The notes beneath the pieces were generated by a model. That model saw only the letters and a program-made list of their open reading frames with translations, was not told the DNA's origin and did not search any database. From Sternotherus odoratus (lineage: Eukaryota > Chordata > Testudines > Kinosternidae), in NCBI GenBank assembly GCA_032164245.1, contig JAVMKO010000006.1, positions 2,743,001 through 2,807,000 on the forward strand: a stretch of DNA of 64,000 nucleotides. Reading direction: 5' to 3'. The number at the start of each line of letters is the position of its first letter. Positions within the stretch are counted from its first letter, which is position 1. Shown piece by piece: positions 1 through 8,853 of this stretch. The translations under genes and the position numbers were made by a program.

Positions 1-159
1 GCATGAAAGATAAGTTTTCATACCTGGTTCAAACTTTACACAGCATTCCTGCTTATAGCATTGCTGTTCTGTCCCACCTTCTCCGGAGGACAACAGACAA
101 AGGGAAAAGGTTTTTTTTGTTTGTTTTGTCCCCCCCCCCCCATTTTAAAACGTTCTAGC

Positions 160-600
160 CTTCCAACTGGTTCTTTTGGTCAGGCGCCCACTCCTTTTCT
201 TTTACCTATGAGCTTCAGTGTATTGTCCAGGTGTATTCCTACTTAGATGACTGGCTGGTACAGGGAAATACTCCCAGTAAGTGTCAGCCTTTGTGCTGTG
301 CTAGGACTTGGTAAACAAAGAAAAGTCCACACTGACCCTGTCTCTGAGCATAGTTTATTGGGGCACTGCTAGATTTCTGGTATATTAGAGCAGACTGAGG
401 AACTTGAGTCTCATCCCAGCACTCCCTGAGTATGACCAGCCTCAGATTCTTGGGTACACCTTGGAATGGACGTATGTCACAAGCAGTATGCCAGACTTCA
501 CCTACAGTCTTTGCAAGGGTGGTTAAGATTGGTAGATACACCAACCTCAACCAAACAGGCACAGAATAGAGTGGTTGGTCAATTTCTTAATGTTCTATCA
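160..600 (+). pseudogene. Decayed DIRS reverse transcriptase fragment
   Basis: Translated in pieces, this stretch resembles the RT of the intact DIRS element at 2655-8853. A YLDDWL-type catalytic motif lies near 233-253, and an FIGALLD motif, which follows the active site in DIRS RT, lies near 353-376. Stop codons and frameshifts interrupt it throughout, so it is a dead copy. The flanks show no clear terminal repeats. Confidence 0.6.
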
Positions 601-664
601 TTATTTTCAACCTGTTCCCACAAGTCCCTGTGCTTCTGCTACACAGGAAGCACAATCTCTTATT

Positions 665-1120
665 TTCCTGCAATTTACATCGCTCAGGGGTGTGAATAAT
701 CCACACCCCTGAGCAATGTAAATTACACCGACCTAAGCACTAGTGTAGATAGCACATTGTTGGCAGGAGAGCTTCTCCAGATGACATAGCTATCACCTAT
801 CGCAGGGGTTGAGTAAATAAGCCAATGGGATTGCTCTCTCTCCTGTCAGTTTAGAGCAGGGGTTCTCAAACTAGGGGTCGTGACCTGTCAGGTGGTTTGC
901 AAAGTGGTTACATGGAGGTCGCAAGCTGTCAGCTTCATGGGGCTAACAGTCCTAACTCCCCATTAAATTACATTACCTCCCCATTTTTAATTTATAAGGG
1001 GGGGGGGTCACACTGAGAGACTTGTGAGAGTCTGTGTGAGATGGCTCACCAATACAAAATGTTTGAAAAGCACTGGTTTAGAGCGTCTTTACCAGATGCG
1101 CTACAGCGGTGCAGTTGCGT
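665..1120. mobile_element. Palindromic MITE, split by a hAT MITE
   Basis: Positions 672-694 and 701-725 form a near-perfect inverted repeat around the sequence CAGGGGTGTG. The element continues to about 857, is interrupted by the 858-1076 insertion, and resumes at about 1085-1120. I believe it is a PIF/Harbinger-type MITE common in turtles, but the terminal repeats are too worn here to prove the superfamily. Confidence 0.45.
858..1076. mobile_element. hAT-type MITE with 8-bp target duplication
   Basis: The 219-bp insert starts with AGGGGTTCTCAAAC and ends with a worn inverted copy (TTTGAAAAGCACTGG). It is flanked by the exact 8-bp duplication TTTAGAGC at 850-857 and 1077-1084. An 8-bp duplication with CAGGGG-type ends is characteristic of hAT transposons. 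It contains no coding capacity. Confidence 0.7.
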
Positions 1121-1139
1121 TAGTCCTCAGACTACCTTT

Positions 1140-1225
1140 CCTAGATCTGAAGAAGAATTCTGTATCAGCTCAAAAGCTTGTCTCTCACCAATAGAAGTTG
1201 GTCCAATAAAATTATATAACCCGAC
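1140..1225 (+). repeat. PLE-like 3' tail (second sequence family)
   Basis: CTGAAGA at 1147-1153 is followed by a weak hairpin and CAAAAGCTT, then by GAAGTTGGTCCAATAAA. A reverse-complement copy lies at 14401-14490 and a fragment at 27565-27612. Its layout parallels the CTGATGA-hairpin-GAAAGCTT layout of the main PLE tails, so I assign it tentatively to the Penelope-like group. Confidence 0.4.
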
Positions 1226-2654
1226 ATAAATTGAGTTGATAGAAAAACTTTGTACTAAAGCAAATTAATTTAAGCGAGATTACTGAATAACATTTTTGTC
1301 TATGCTGTTCACAGTAATACAATTTTTTACCTTTAGCTTAGGAAAGTAGTTGGAATAAGGTTTTTGATATATTGAAGTATCTCTGTAGCAAAGGGTGCAC
1401 GTGGTATTCTTTATAAGTGCTATTTCACCCTTTCTAGTGACCTTTTTTTTAAAAAAAAATTCCATTGGAGGAAATTTTTCATGTTTAGCCTGAAGGGTAA
1501 GTCTTTGGAATGTCAGCCAAATAACTTGTGTTGTGAGCTGTGAAGTAAAATACATACTGCTCAATTCAAACTGCTTTTACATTTGGATATTTGTTATGGA
1601 TTTAGCATTCCATGAAAACTAGTGTATCCTATTTATTTATAAAATAGTGCCCTCAGGTGTGCTAGGTACTTGAGACATATGATGCATGTCCTTCAAAGCT
1701 TAACATTCAGACATGACATAAGATGTGAAATAACTTTGGGAGGGGACAAGCTGAAAAAGGATGAATTGCAGCACTACAATTAGATGGTAATTCAGTATAA
1801 GTATGTGTACTTCTTGGGGATTCAATTATTTACATTTTAAAATGGTAATTAGGATTGACACTCTAGGTGAGTGTAATAGAAGAAGCAAGTCTTTTTGGTG
1901 GGATTTCAGTGGGAAGAGGGTAGGACTGGTCTGATATATTTGACAGGACTTGGATTAGAAGTCAGTTAACATAAAGATTCAGTAACCTCTAATTCTGGTG
2001 GGCCTTATTAGCATATACATTCACCAGATACTGAATGTCATACCAGGCACCTGATCTAAATTCATCATACCTGCTGTAGGCTTCACTTGAGAAAAGAGAG
2101 AAGGATTCTACTTGGCAGTCACTAACCTAAGTAAGTATATGGCACACACTATGCCTTTTATATTGGTATTAAATATCTTGGCTAATAACTTTAAAATTCA
2201 GCAACTGGATGTTTCAAGCAAGTAGGATAGACTTAGTTTTTGCCAGTTTTTTAAAGCTTTGTAAGGAGTCTCTTATTTAAATAAGTTGGAATAAAGTAAT
2301 CTGAAATACCTGCTATTATAGGTTTCTTGATTCTGATGATAATAATGAAGGAACTATGTTTATAACTAAAGGAAAAGTTTTGTATTTGTTATATTGAGGC
2401 ATTTTCTATGGTCCAATGGGTAGGCATTGGTTTGACTATTGGGCCTGCTGTTGCGACAGTGATAGAGTATCAGTCACTTTCTACAAACACTAAAAATTAA
2501 TAACTTAATTAGAATAAACAGTATCCTTCTGAAAACTATTTCTCTCACCTTGTTTCACAATAGAGATACTGCCAGGACATACTCCAGTTCATTCTGCCTG
2601 TCTTTCTAGAGCTCTAGAGTAAGGAACTCTAAACAAGCTTGTCTGTATTTATCA
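1226..2654. other. AT-rich non-coding DNA
   Basis: No convincing exon, RNA gene or recognisable repeat was seen. The small open frames here have no splice context or motif. Confidence 0.5.
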
Positions 2655-2840
2655 TTCTTCTTCGAGTGATTGCTCACATGCATTCCACTATAGGTCAGGC
2701 ACGCGCTGCGGGCCTGGTTGCCGGGCAGATTTTTCCCCTAGCTGCAGACTGGGCGAGCAGGGAGCCCCCTGGAGTGGCGCCACTGAGGCACTCTATAAGT
2801 ACCCCCTGCGACACAGTCTGGCCCCCAGTTCCTTCTTCAC
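2655..2840 (+). repeat. DIRS left inverted terminal repeat
   Basis: Nearly the whole of this segment matches the reverse complement of 8643-8825. The outermost bases differ between the two ends (GAGTGATTGCTCAC on the left, GAGATGTGTTGCTCAC on the right). This is usual for DIRS, whose internal complementary region restores each end. Confidence 0.9.
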
Positions 2841-2924
2841 CGCTCGCGCTGGTAGTCGGAACAGGAGTACTGCTCTTGAGCGTCCTCCTTATCTCCTAGC
2901 TGTTATTCCTATTGTTCTCATAAT

Positions 2925-2975
2925 AGTTGTTGTTAAGTAGTTGTTAAGTAGTTGTTAAGTAGTTATAGTGTAAAT
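2925..2975 (+). repeat. Short tandem repeat in the DIRS leader
   Basis: GTTGTTAAGTA is repeated about four times between the left terminal repeat and the gag start codon. Its function is unknown. Confidence 0.6.
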
Positions 2976-3010
2976 AGTTAGGTGCAGGGGATTTCCCTGC
3001 CACCGGAGCC

Positions 3011-5524
3011 ATGTCATCCAAGGCTCCGGGATTCAAGCCATGTGCGGAGTGTGGGAAGCCCATGCCTGCGGGGGACCCACACTCCAAGTGCCTTAAGTGC
3101 CTCGGGGAAGCGCACTTGGCAGACGCCTGCAAGATCTGCAGGGCCTTCAAACCCAGGACCCGCAAGGACAGAGAATCCCGCCTGCGGCAGATCCTGTTAG
3201 AGGCGGCTCTCACTCCGGACTCGAGTGCGGCACCGGGCCCCGCACCCAAGCCGGCGAAAGCGAAGCCTCGGCACCGGTCGCGCTCCCCCAGCGCTAAGCG
3301 CAGAAAGGACTCGGACCCGCGCCCAGCATCGGCACCGGACCGCGTGCAGCCTCCGGCACCGCTCACGCGCCCACGGTCGCCGCCGGGGAGCCGACCAGAG
3401 GCACAGCCGCCCGCACCCGCACCGACGACTCCGGCGCCGCAGGAGGCCCCGTCGAGTCCGGTGCCAGTGGTCTCGCCACTCAGGGTGCCGATTCCGCAGC
3501 AGCTTCCCTCCACGCCGGAGGCGTTCGCTGCTGCGAGGAGGTTGCTCTCAGAGGACACCCCTCGGCAACCTGTCCGGTCTAGGGGCAAGCCGCCCATGAC
3601 CGTGACGGAGATCGCGGCTCGAAGCCCGGCGGGGCACGGACGCCGATCGATCTCGCGGCGCCGATCTAACTCCCGGTACCGGTCAGCTTCCCGGCACCGG
3701 TCGCAGTCTCGGCGCCGCAATGAGTTGAGACCATGCTCCGGGTCTCCTCATGGCCGATCGCGCAGATCGCGCTCCGGCCGCCGGTCTGAGTCCTGGCGCC
3801 GGTCGGAGTCCCGGCACTCCCGCACGGACAGACGCCGGTCGTACTCCCGGCACCGGTCGCACTCCCGGCACCGGTCCGTCAGCTGCCACAGGGGCCGCTC
3901 TGGACGCCGTTCGCCGAGCCGCTCATCTTCCCGGCACCGCTCGTCGTCGCGGCACCGGTCACGATCGACACGGCACCGATCTCCTCGGCACCGTTCGTCG
4001 TCGCGGCACCGCAGACATCGGCGCTCCACATCCAGACGGCACCGCCGCTCGCCCCGGCACCGGACCTCATCGCGGCACCGGCGATCAGCCCGGCACCGGT
4101 CGTCATCGCGGCACCGTGGATCCCGCAGAAGTGGATCCAGCAGCCGTTCATCAGAGGGCAGTCGCTTCTCCCGGCACCGGTCGAGAAGCCCTCGGCGCCG
4201 CAGGCGTAGAGAGTCGGCTGGCACACAAACCCAGCATGACTCTCCGCCCAAGGCCCTCCAGTCGGCCACCATAGCGGCTCCATGGCACTCCTCTGCCTCA
4301 GCGTCCCCTCCAGCTATGGGACCAGCCCCAGCCACCCTAAACCCGACCTGGCCAGAATGGGTGGCATGGGAGCATGACCAACCGGGGGAAACCCAGTCCG
4401 AGCCGGGGTTCCCAGTATGTGCGAGGGCTGCTCGGCAGGACCTACCAGGGCCATCCTTGGCCAGCCAGCCGTCGGCAATACACAGCCCCCGAGAGCCAGG
4501 GCCTTACGCCTCCCCAGTGGGGGTTGAGGTGGTGGCGGGCACCTCTTCCAACAGCCCGCCCGCCCTGGAACTCTCTAATTACCAGCACCTCCTCCAGGCA
4601 GTTGCCAAAAATATGAACCTGCCCCTTGAGGAGATCCAGATGGTGGATGACCCGGTCACCACCATGCTGACAAAGGGCACCCCGGCACGTGTGGCTGTGC
4701 CATTTATTAATACAATTAAAGCGCACACCACGTCGGTTTGGAAGACCCCAGCCTCCATCCCCCCCACCGCACGGGGGGTAGAGAAGCGCTACTTTGTCCC
4801 GGCCACGGGCTATGAGTACTTGTATGTTCACCCTACGCCCTCCTCCCTGGTGGTGGAGTCGGTGAACAATAAAGAGCGCAATGGACAGGAGGCCCAGGTA
4901 CCTAAGGCCAAAGAAGCCAAGAGGCTGGACCATTTTGGCAGGAAGGTCTACTCCTCCGGGGGCCTCCAACTGCGAGTGGCTAACCATCAGGCCCTAATGA
5001 GTAGGCACCACTTCGATACAGTGGAGGCCCTCAACAAATTCGAGACCGCTCTCCCCCAGGAGAGCAGACAGGAGTTTAGGGCCCTTCTGACTCAGAGCAG
5101 GGATATCTCGAGACACACCCTGCAAGCGGCCCTGGACTCAGCGGACTCGGCGGCCAGGACTATGGCCTCGGGCATAGCCCTTCGCCGGGCAGCATGGCTC
5201 TCCTCATCCAGCCTTGCCCCGGCGATGCAGTACAAAATCCAAGACCTCCCGTTTGAGGGACAGGCCCTCTTTTCGGAGGGCACAGATGCGCGGCTCCAGG
5301 CCCTCAATGACAGAGGGGTGACCCTCAAGGGCCTCGGCATGCACGCCCCGGGGCCGCAAAGGCGCCCCTTCGTCCCTCCGCGCCGGAAGTTCTTCCCTCC
5401 CGCCCGCCAGCCACAGGACTCCTCCGGCAGGAGAAACCGCCCCTTCCGCAAGCGTCAGGGGCCCAGGCAGGGCGGGAAACAGCGGGGACCTAAGCCTTCC
5501 CAGGGGCCTAGGTCCAACTTTTGA
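3011..5524 (+). CDS. DIRS ORF1 gag-like protein with SR-rich domain
   Basis: This 837-codon frame lies between the left repeat and RT and probably encodes the DIRS structural, nucleic-acid-binding protein. Residues about 16-45 form a Cys/His cluster (CAECGKP, CLKCLGEAH, CKIC) resembling a pair of zinc knuckles. Residues about 205-400 are a long Arg-Ser run (RHRS, SRHR units), then a Pro-rich linker. The C-terminal part (LLQAVAKNMNLP, FGRKVYSSGG, ALDSADSAARTMASG) is the conserved DIRS gag core. That core is related to the C-terminal domain that mammalian LAP2-alpha and ZNF451 took from a DIRS-type gag. The start at 3011 (GCCATGT) is the first long-frame ATG after the leader. The end of the protein is basic (RRNRPFRKRQGPRQGG). 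Confidence 0.88.
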   Translation: MSSKAPGFKPCAECGKPMPAGDPHSKCLKCLGEAHLADACKICRAFKPRTRKDRESRLRQILLEAALTPDSSAAPGPAPKPAKAKPRHRSRSPSAKRRKDSDPRPASAPDRVQPPAPLTRPRSPPGSRPEAQPPAPAPTTPAPQEAPSSPVPVVSPLRVPIPQQLPSTPEAFAAARRLLSEDTPRQPVRSRGKPPMTVTEIAARSPAGHGRRSISRRRSNSRYRSASRHRSQSRRRNELRPCSGSPHGRSRRSRSGRRSESWRRSESRHSRTDRRRSYSRHRSHSRHRSVSCHRGRSGRRSPSRSSSRHRSSSRHRSRSTRHRSPRHRSSSRHRRHRRSTSRRHRRSPRHRTSSRHRRSARHRSSSRHRGSRRSGSSSRSSEGSRFSRHRSRSPRRRRRRESAGTQTQHDSPPKALQSATIAAPWHSSASASPPAMGPAPATLNPTWPEWVAWEHDQPGETQSEPGFPVCARAARQDLPGPSLASQPSAIHSPREPGPYASPVGVEVVAGTSSNSPPALELSNYQHLLQAVAKNMNLPLEEIQMVDDPVTTMLTKGTPARVAVPFINTIKAHTTSVWKTPASIPPTARGVEKRYFVPATGYEYLYVHPTPSSLVVESVNNKERNGQEAQVPKAKEAKRLDHFGRKVYSSGGLQLRVANHQALMSRHHFDTVEALNKFETALPQESRQEFRALLTQSRDISRHTLQAALDSADSAARTMASGIALRRAAWLSSSSLAPAMQYKIQDLPFEGQALFSEGTDARLQALNDRGVTLKGLGMHAPGPQRRPFVPPRRKFFPPARQPQDSSGRRNRPFRKRQGPRQGGKQRGPKPSQGPRSNF

Positions 5525-5582
5525 TGGTGCGCCCGGGGGCAGCTTAATAACTACAGTCCTGGATCCTCCCTTCGGAGACCGT

Positions 5583-7442
5583 TTGTCTCACTTCCACCGT
5601 GCATGGTCAGACATCACATCGGACCAGTGGGTCCTCCGCACGGTGGAGGTGGGATACTCCCTCCAACTCTCCTCCACTCCTCCAACCCACCCACCTCCCT
5701 CGTCCCTCTTCAGGGACCCATCTCACGAGCAACTGCTTGTACAGGAGGTCAGGTCGCTCCTCGCACTGGGAGCCATCGAACCTGTACCACAGGAGTTCAG
5801 GGGAAAGGGGTTCTACTCCCGCTACTTCCTAATCCCCAAGGCGAAAGGGGGCCTCCGGCCCATCCTGGACCTGCGCGAACTCAACACCTACATGATCAAG
5901 TTCAAGTTCCGCATGGTCACCTTGGGCACTATTATTCCCTCCCTGGATCCGGGAGATTGGTTCGCTGCCCTCGACATGAAGGATGCCTACTTCCACGTGA
6001 GCATCAAACCTTCTCACAGGCGCTACCTCCGCTTTCTAATAGCGGAAGAACATTATCAATTCGCAGTCCTGCCCTTCGGCCTGTCCACAGCGCCCAGGGT
6101 ATTCACGAAGTGCATGGCAGTGGTAGCGGCGTTCCTGCGGCGCCGCGGGGTACAGGTATACCCGTACCTAGACGACTGGCTGATCCGGGGAACCTCCAGG
6201 GACCAAGTGTCAGAGCACGTGTGTCTGGTCATCAACACCTTCGACCGCCTGGGAATCCTCCTCAACGAGGAGAAGTCCACCCTGGAGCCCACCCAGAGCA
6301 TAGAGTTCATTGGGGCCCTACTAGACTCCAGGGTGGCAAGGGCATCCCTGCCCCAGCCCCGGTTTCTCGCTATCCAGTCGGCCATCAGACAGCTTCGCAG
6401 CTGTCCAATGTCCACGGCCAGAGTCTTCCTCAGCCTGTTAGGCCACATGGCGTCGTGCACCTACGTGATACAGCACGCCAGACTGCGACTACGCCCACTG
6501 CAATCGTGGCTCGCACTGGCCTACCGGCCAAGAAGGGACAGTTTGGACACCCTCCTTTCTATCCCCAGACCCACCCTATCCGCCCTGACTTGGTGGGAAG
6601 ACCAGAGCAATGCGTGCCGAGGGGTCCCCTTCCTCCCCCCCAGTCCGTCCATGTCCCTAGTGACGGACGCCTCGTCGATGGGTTGGGGAGCTCACCTAGG
6701 GGCTCTCAGGACACAAGGCCGCTGGTCGGAGTCAGACCTCTGCCTCCATATCAATGTCCGGGAGCTGAGGGCCGTCAGACTTGCGTGCCAAGCGTTCCGG
6801 GACACGCTACAGGGTCACTGTGTGGCAGTGTTGACGGACAACACCACTGCCCAATACTACATAAACAAGCAGGGCGGGGCCCGGTCCAGTCCCCTGTGTC
6901 AAGAGGCGATTCTCCTATGGGAGTTTTGTATAGCCCACGACGTTCACCCGGTGGCCTCTTTCCTCCCCGGGATTCAGAACACGCTGGCGGACCACCTCAG
7001 CAGGTCATTCATGTCCCACGAGTGGTCCCTTCGGCCGGATGTCATCCGACCGATCTTCCTGAGGTGGGGATTTCCCCACATCGACCTCTTCGCCTCCAGG
7101 CAGAACAGGAAGTGCCTCCAGTTCTGCTCCTTTCGAGGCGGCTCCCGGGGATCCCTGACAGATGCCTTCCTCCTACCCTGGACGGGGCACCTGCTCTACG
7201 CGTTCCCTCCGATCCCGCTTCTCCACAAGGTGATCCTGAAGATCAGACGGGACAGGGCACACGTCATCCTCATAGCCCCGGCCTGGCCCAGGCAATGCTG
7301 GTATGCGTCCCTCCTCCGGCTGTCCAAGGCCCCTCCCATCAGCCTCCCGCTGTGGCCCGACCTGATCTCGCAGGATCACGGTCGCCTCCTGCATCCGGAC
7401 TTGCAGTCCCTCCACCTCACAGCGTGGCTACTCCATGGCTGA
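5583..7442 (+). CDS. DIRS reverse transcriptase-RNase H
   Basis: This 619-codon frame begins 58 bases after the gag stop codon and is in a different frame from gag. The RT domain shows FLIPKAKGG, ALDMKDAYFHV, LPFGLSTAPRVFTK and the catalytic YLDD at residues about 195-198. The RNase H domain follows, with acidic residues in VTDAS (about 362), NVRELRA (about 396), LTDNTTA (about 419) and ADHLSR (about 470). A further C-terminal segment (HIDLFASRQN) is shared by DIRS and related RTs. No stop or frameshift was seen. How ORF2 is translated is not visible in the sequence. Its stop overlaps the start of the recombinase region in another frame. Confidence 0.93.
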   Translation: MSHFHRAWSDITSDQWVLRTVEVGYSLQLSSTPPTHPPPSSLFRDPSHEQLLVQEVRSLLALGAIEPVPQEFRGKGFYSRYFLIPKAKGGLRPILDLRELNTYMIKFKFRMVTLGTIIPSLDPGDWFAALDMKDAYFHVSIKPSHRRYLRFLIAEEHYQFAVLPFGLSTAPRVFTKCMAVVAAFLRRRGVQVYPYLDDWLIRGTSRDQVSEHVCLVINTFDRLGILLNEEKSTLEPTQSIEFIGALLDSRVARASLPQPRFLAIQSAIRQLRSCPMSTARVFLSLLGHMASCTYVIQHARLRLRPLQSWLALAYRPRRDSLDTLLSIPRPTLSALTWWEDQSNACRGVPFLPPSPSMSLVTDASSMGWGAHLGALRTQGRWSESDLCLHINVRELRAVRLACQAFRDTLQGHCVAVLTDNTTAQYYINKQGGARSSPLCQEAILLWEFCIAHDVHPVASFLPGIQNTLADHLSRSFMSHEWSLRPDVIRPIFLRWGFPHIDLFASRQNRKCLQFCSFRGGSRGSLTDAFLLPWTGHLLYAFPPIPLLHKVILKIRRDRAHVILIAPAWPRQCWYASLLRLSKAPPISLPLWPDLISQDHGRLLHPDLQSLHLTAWLLHG

Positions 7443-8491
7443 GAGGTCCTGAGCTCTTATGCTCGACGGAGGTACAGAATGTCCTTCTGGGAAGTAGAAA
7501 ACCATCCACCAGAAGTACCTATACAGCCAAGTGGACCCGCTTTTCTGCATGGTGCAGACAACATGATGTAGTCCCAAGTGAGGCTGCTATCCCGCGCATA
7601 TTGGACTACCTCTTAGGCCTTAGAAACCAGGGCCTTTCTACTTCTACTATACGCGTCCACCTCGCTGCCATATCAGCTTTTCATCCGGGCCAGGCGAACC
7701 ACTCAGTCTTTTCAGATCCTGTGGTATACCGTTTCCTCAGGGGCCTGGATAAACTGTACCCGAACGTCAAGTGTCCCATTCCACCCTGGGACCTCAACCT
7801 GGTGCTCTCACGCCTTATGATGCCCCCGTTCGAGCCCCTCGCCACGTGTTCCTTACTCCACCTTTCCTGGAAGGTGGCATTCCTAGTAGCTATCACCTCG
7901 GCTCGTAGAGTGTCAGAGATCCGCGCACTGACCTCCGAGCCGCCCTACACTATCTTCCACAATGACAAGGTGCAGCTACGTCCCCACCCGGCCTTCCTGC
8001 CTAAGGTGGTCTCCCCCTTCCATGTGAACCAAGACATTTGTCTCCCAGTCTTTTATCCTAGACCACACACCTCTGGAAGGGAACAACAATTACACACGTT
8101 GGACGTTAGGAGGGCTCTTGCTTTTTATTTAGACAGAACAAAGCAATTCAGGAAAACAACGCAACTCTTCGTGGCTGTTGCGGAAAGAATGAAGGGCCAA
8201 CCAGTTTCCGCCCAAAGGCTCTCCTCCTGGATCACCTCGTGCATTCACACCTGTTATGAACTCGCGGGCAAGCCGCTTGAGAGAGTAACAGCACATTCCA
8301 CGAGAGCGCAGGCGTCCTCTGCGGCCTTCCGGGAGGGAGTCCCTATCACGGACATTTGCAGGGCGGCTACCTGGTCCTCCGTCCACACCTTCGCCGCCCA
8401 CTACGCCATAGTCCAGCAAACCAGGGACGATGCGGCGTTTGGGTCAGCGGTCTTACGATCAGCAATGGGTCCACCCGACCCCACCTCCTAG
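7430..8491 (+). CDS. DIRS tyrosine recombinase
   Basis: This is the recombinase that would insert the circular DNA intermediate. The frame is open from 5603, but the part before about 7430 lies antiphase to RT-RNase H and looks like a shadow, so the true start is uncertain. An N-terminal core-binding segment (TRSTYTAKWTRFSAW) is followed by the catalytic domain. Its active-site residues are Arg in SARRVSEIRAL (about 7901), HSTR at 8294-8305, and the nucleophile Tyr in AAHYAIV at 8402-8404. All are present, in the usual order. The frame closes at 8491, just before the internal complementary region. Confidence 0.9.
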   Translation, partial: TPWLRGPELLCSTEVQNVLLGSRKPSTRSTYTAKWTRFSAWCRQHDVVPSEAAIPRILDYLLGLRNQGLSTSTIRVHLAAISAFHPGQANHSVFSDPVVYRFLRGLDKLYPNVKCPIPPWDLNLVLSRLMMPPFEPLATCSLLHLSWKVAFLVAITSARRVSEIRALTSEPPYTIFHNDKVQLRPHPAFLPKVVSPFHVNQDICLPVFYPRPHTSGREQQLHTLDVRRALAFYLDRTKQFRKTTQLFVAVAERMKGQPVSAQRLSSWITSCIHTCYELAGKPLERVTAHSTRAQASSAAFREGVPITDICRAATWSSVHTFAAHYAIVQQTRDDAAFGSAVLRSAMGPPDPTS

Positions 8492-8507
8492 GTATTGCTT
8501 GTAGTCA

Positions 8508-8606
8508 CCTATAGTGGAATGCATGTGAGCAATCACTCGAAGAAGAAAACAGGGTTACTTACCTGTAACTGTTGTTCTTCGAGATGTGTTGCTCACATCC
8601 ATTCCA
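8508..8606 (+). repeat. DIRS internal complementary region
   Basis: Bases 8508-8547 are the exact reverse complement of the left end 2655-2694 (40 bases). Bases 8546-8606 are the exact reverse complement of the right end 8793-8853 (61 bases). The two parts overlap by AA, so this region is a joined copy of both termini. This is the template feature proposed for making circular DIRS DNA. Confidence 0.95.
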
Positions 8607-8642
8607 GACCCGCCCTCCTTCCCCACTGTCGGGTTAGCCGGC

Positions 8643-8853
8643 AAAGAAGGAACTGGGGGCCAGACTGTGTCGCAGGGGTACTTATAGAGTGCCTCAGTGG
8701 CGCCACTCCAGGGGGCTCCCTGCTCGCCCAGTCTGCAGCTAGGGGAAAAATCTGCCCGGCAACCAGGCCCGCAGCGCGTGCCTGACCTATAGTGGAATGG
8801 ATGTGAGCAACACATCTCGAAGAACAACAGTTACAGGTAAGTAACCCTGTTTT
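8643..8853 (-). repeat. DIRS right inverted terminal repeat
   Basis: Reverse complement of the left repeat. The match is near-identical over about 180 bases and includes the TATA-like CTCTATAAGTACC sequence in the inverted sense. Confidence 0.9.

Larger units (their letters stand above)
2655..8853 (+). mobile_element. Full-length DIRS retrotransposon
   Basis: This 6.2-kb element has the whole DIRS layout: inverted terminal repeats, a gag-like ORF, an RT-RNase H ORF, an overlapping tyrosine-recombinase ORF, and an internal complementary region just before the right repeat. All three reading frames are open. DIRS elements are thought to replicate through a circular DNA intermediate and to integrate with a tyrosine recombinase, so they leave no target-site duplication, and none is seen here. 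The right boundary is GTAACCCTGTTTT and the left boundary is TTCTTCTTCGAG. The element is much richer in GC than its AT-rich flanks. Intact frames suggest a recent insertion. Confidence 0.93.

Noticed and set aside
3683..4335. Long frames opposite and beside the gag SR region
   Set aside because: Mirror of Arg-Ser codon repeats on the other strand and frames; no independent motif.
5603..7430. First 610 codons of the 962-codon frame (Pro/Gly/Arg-rich)
   Set aside because: Antiphase to RT-RNase H, with no domain; open because of GC-rich codon bias. Only the part after about 7430 has recombinase motifs.
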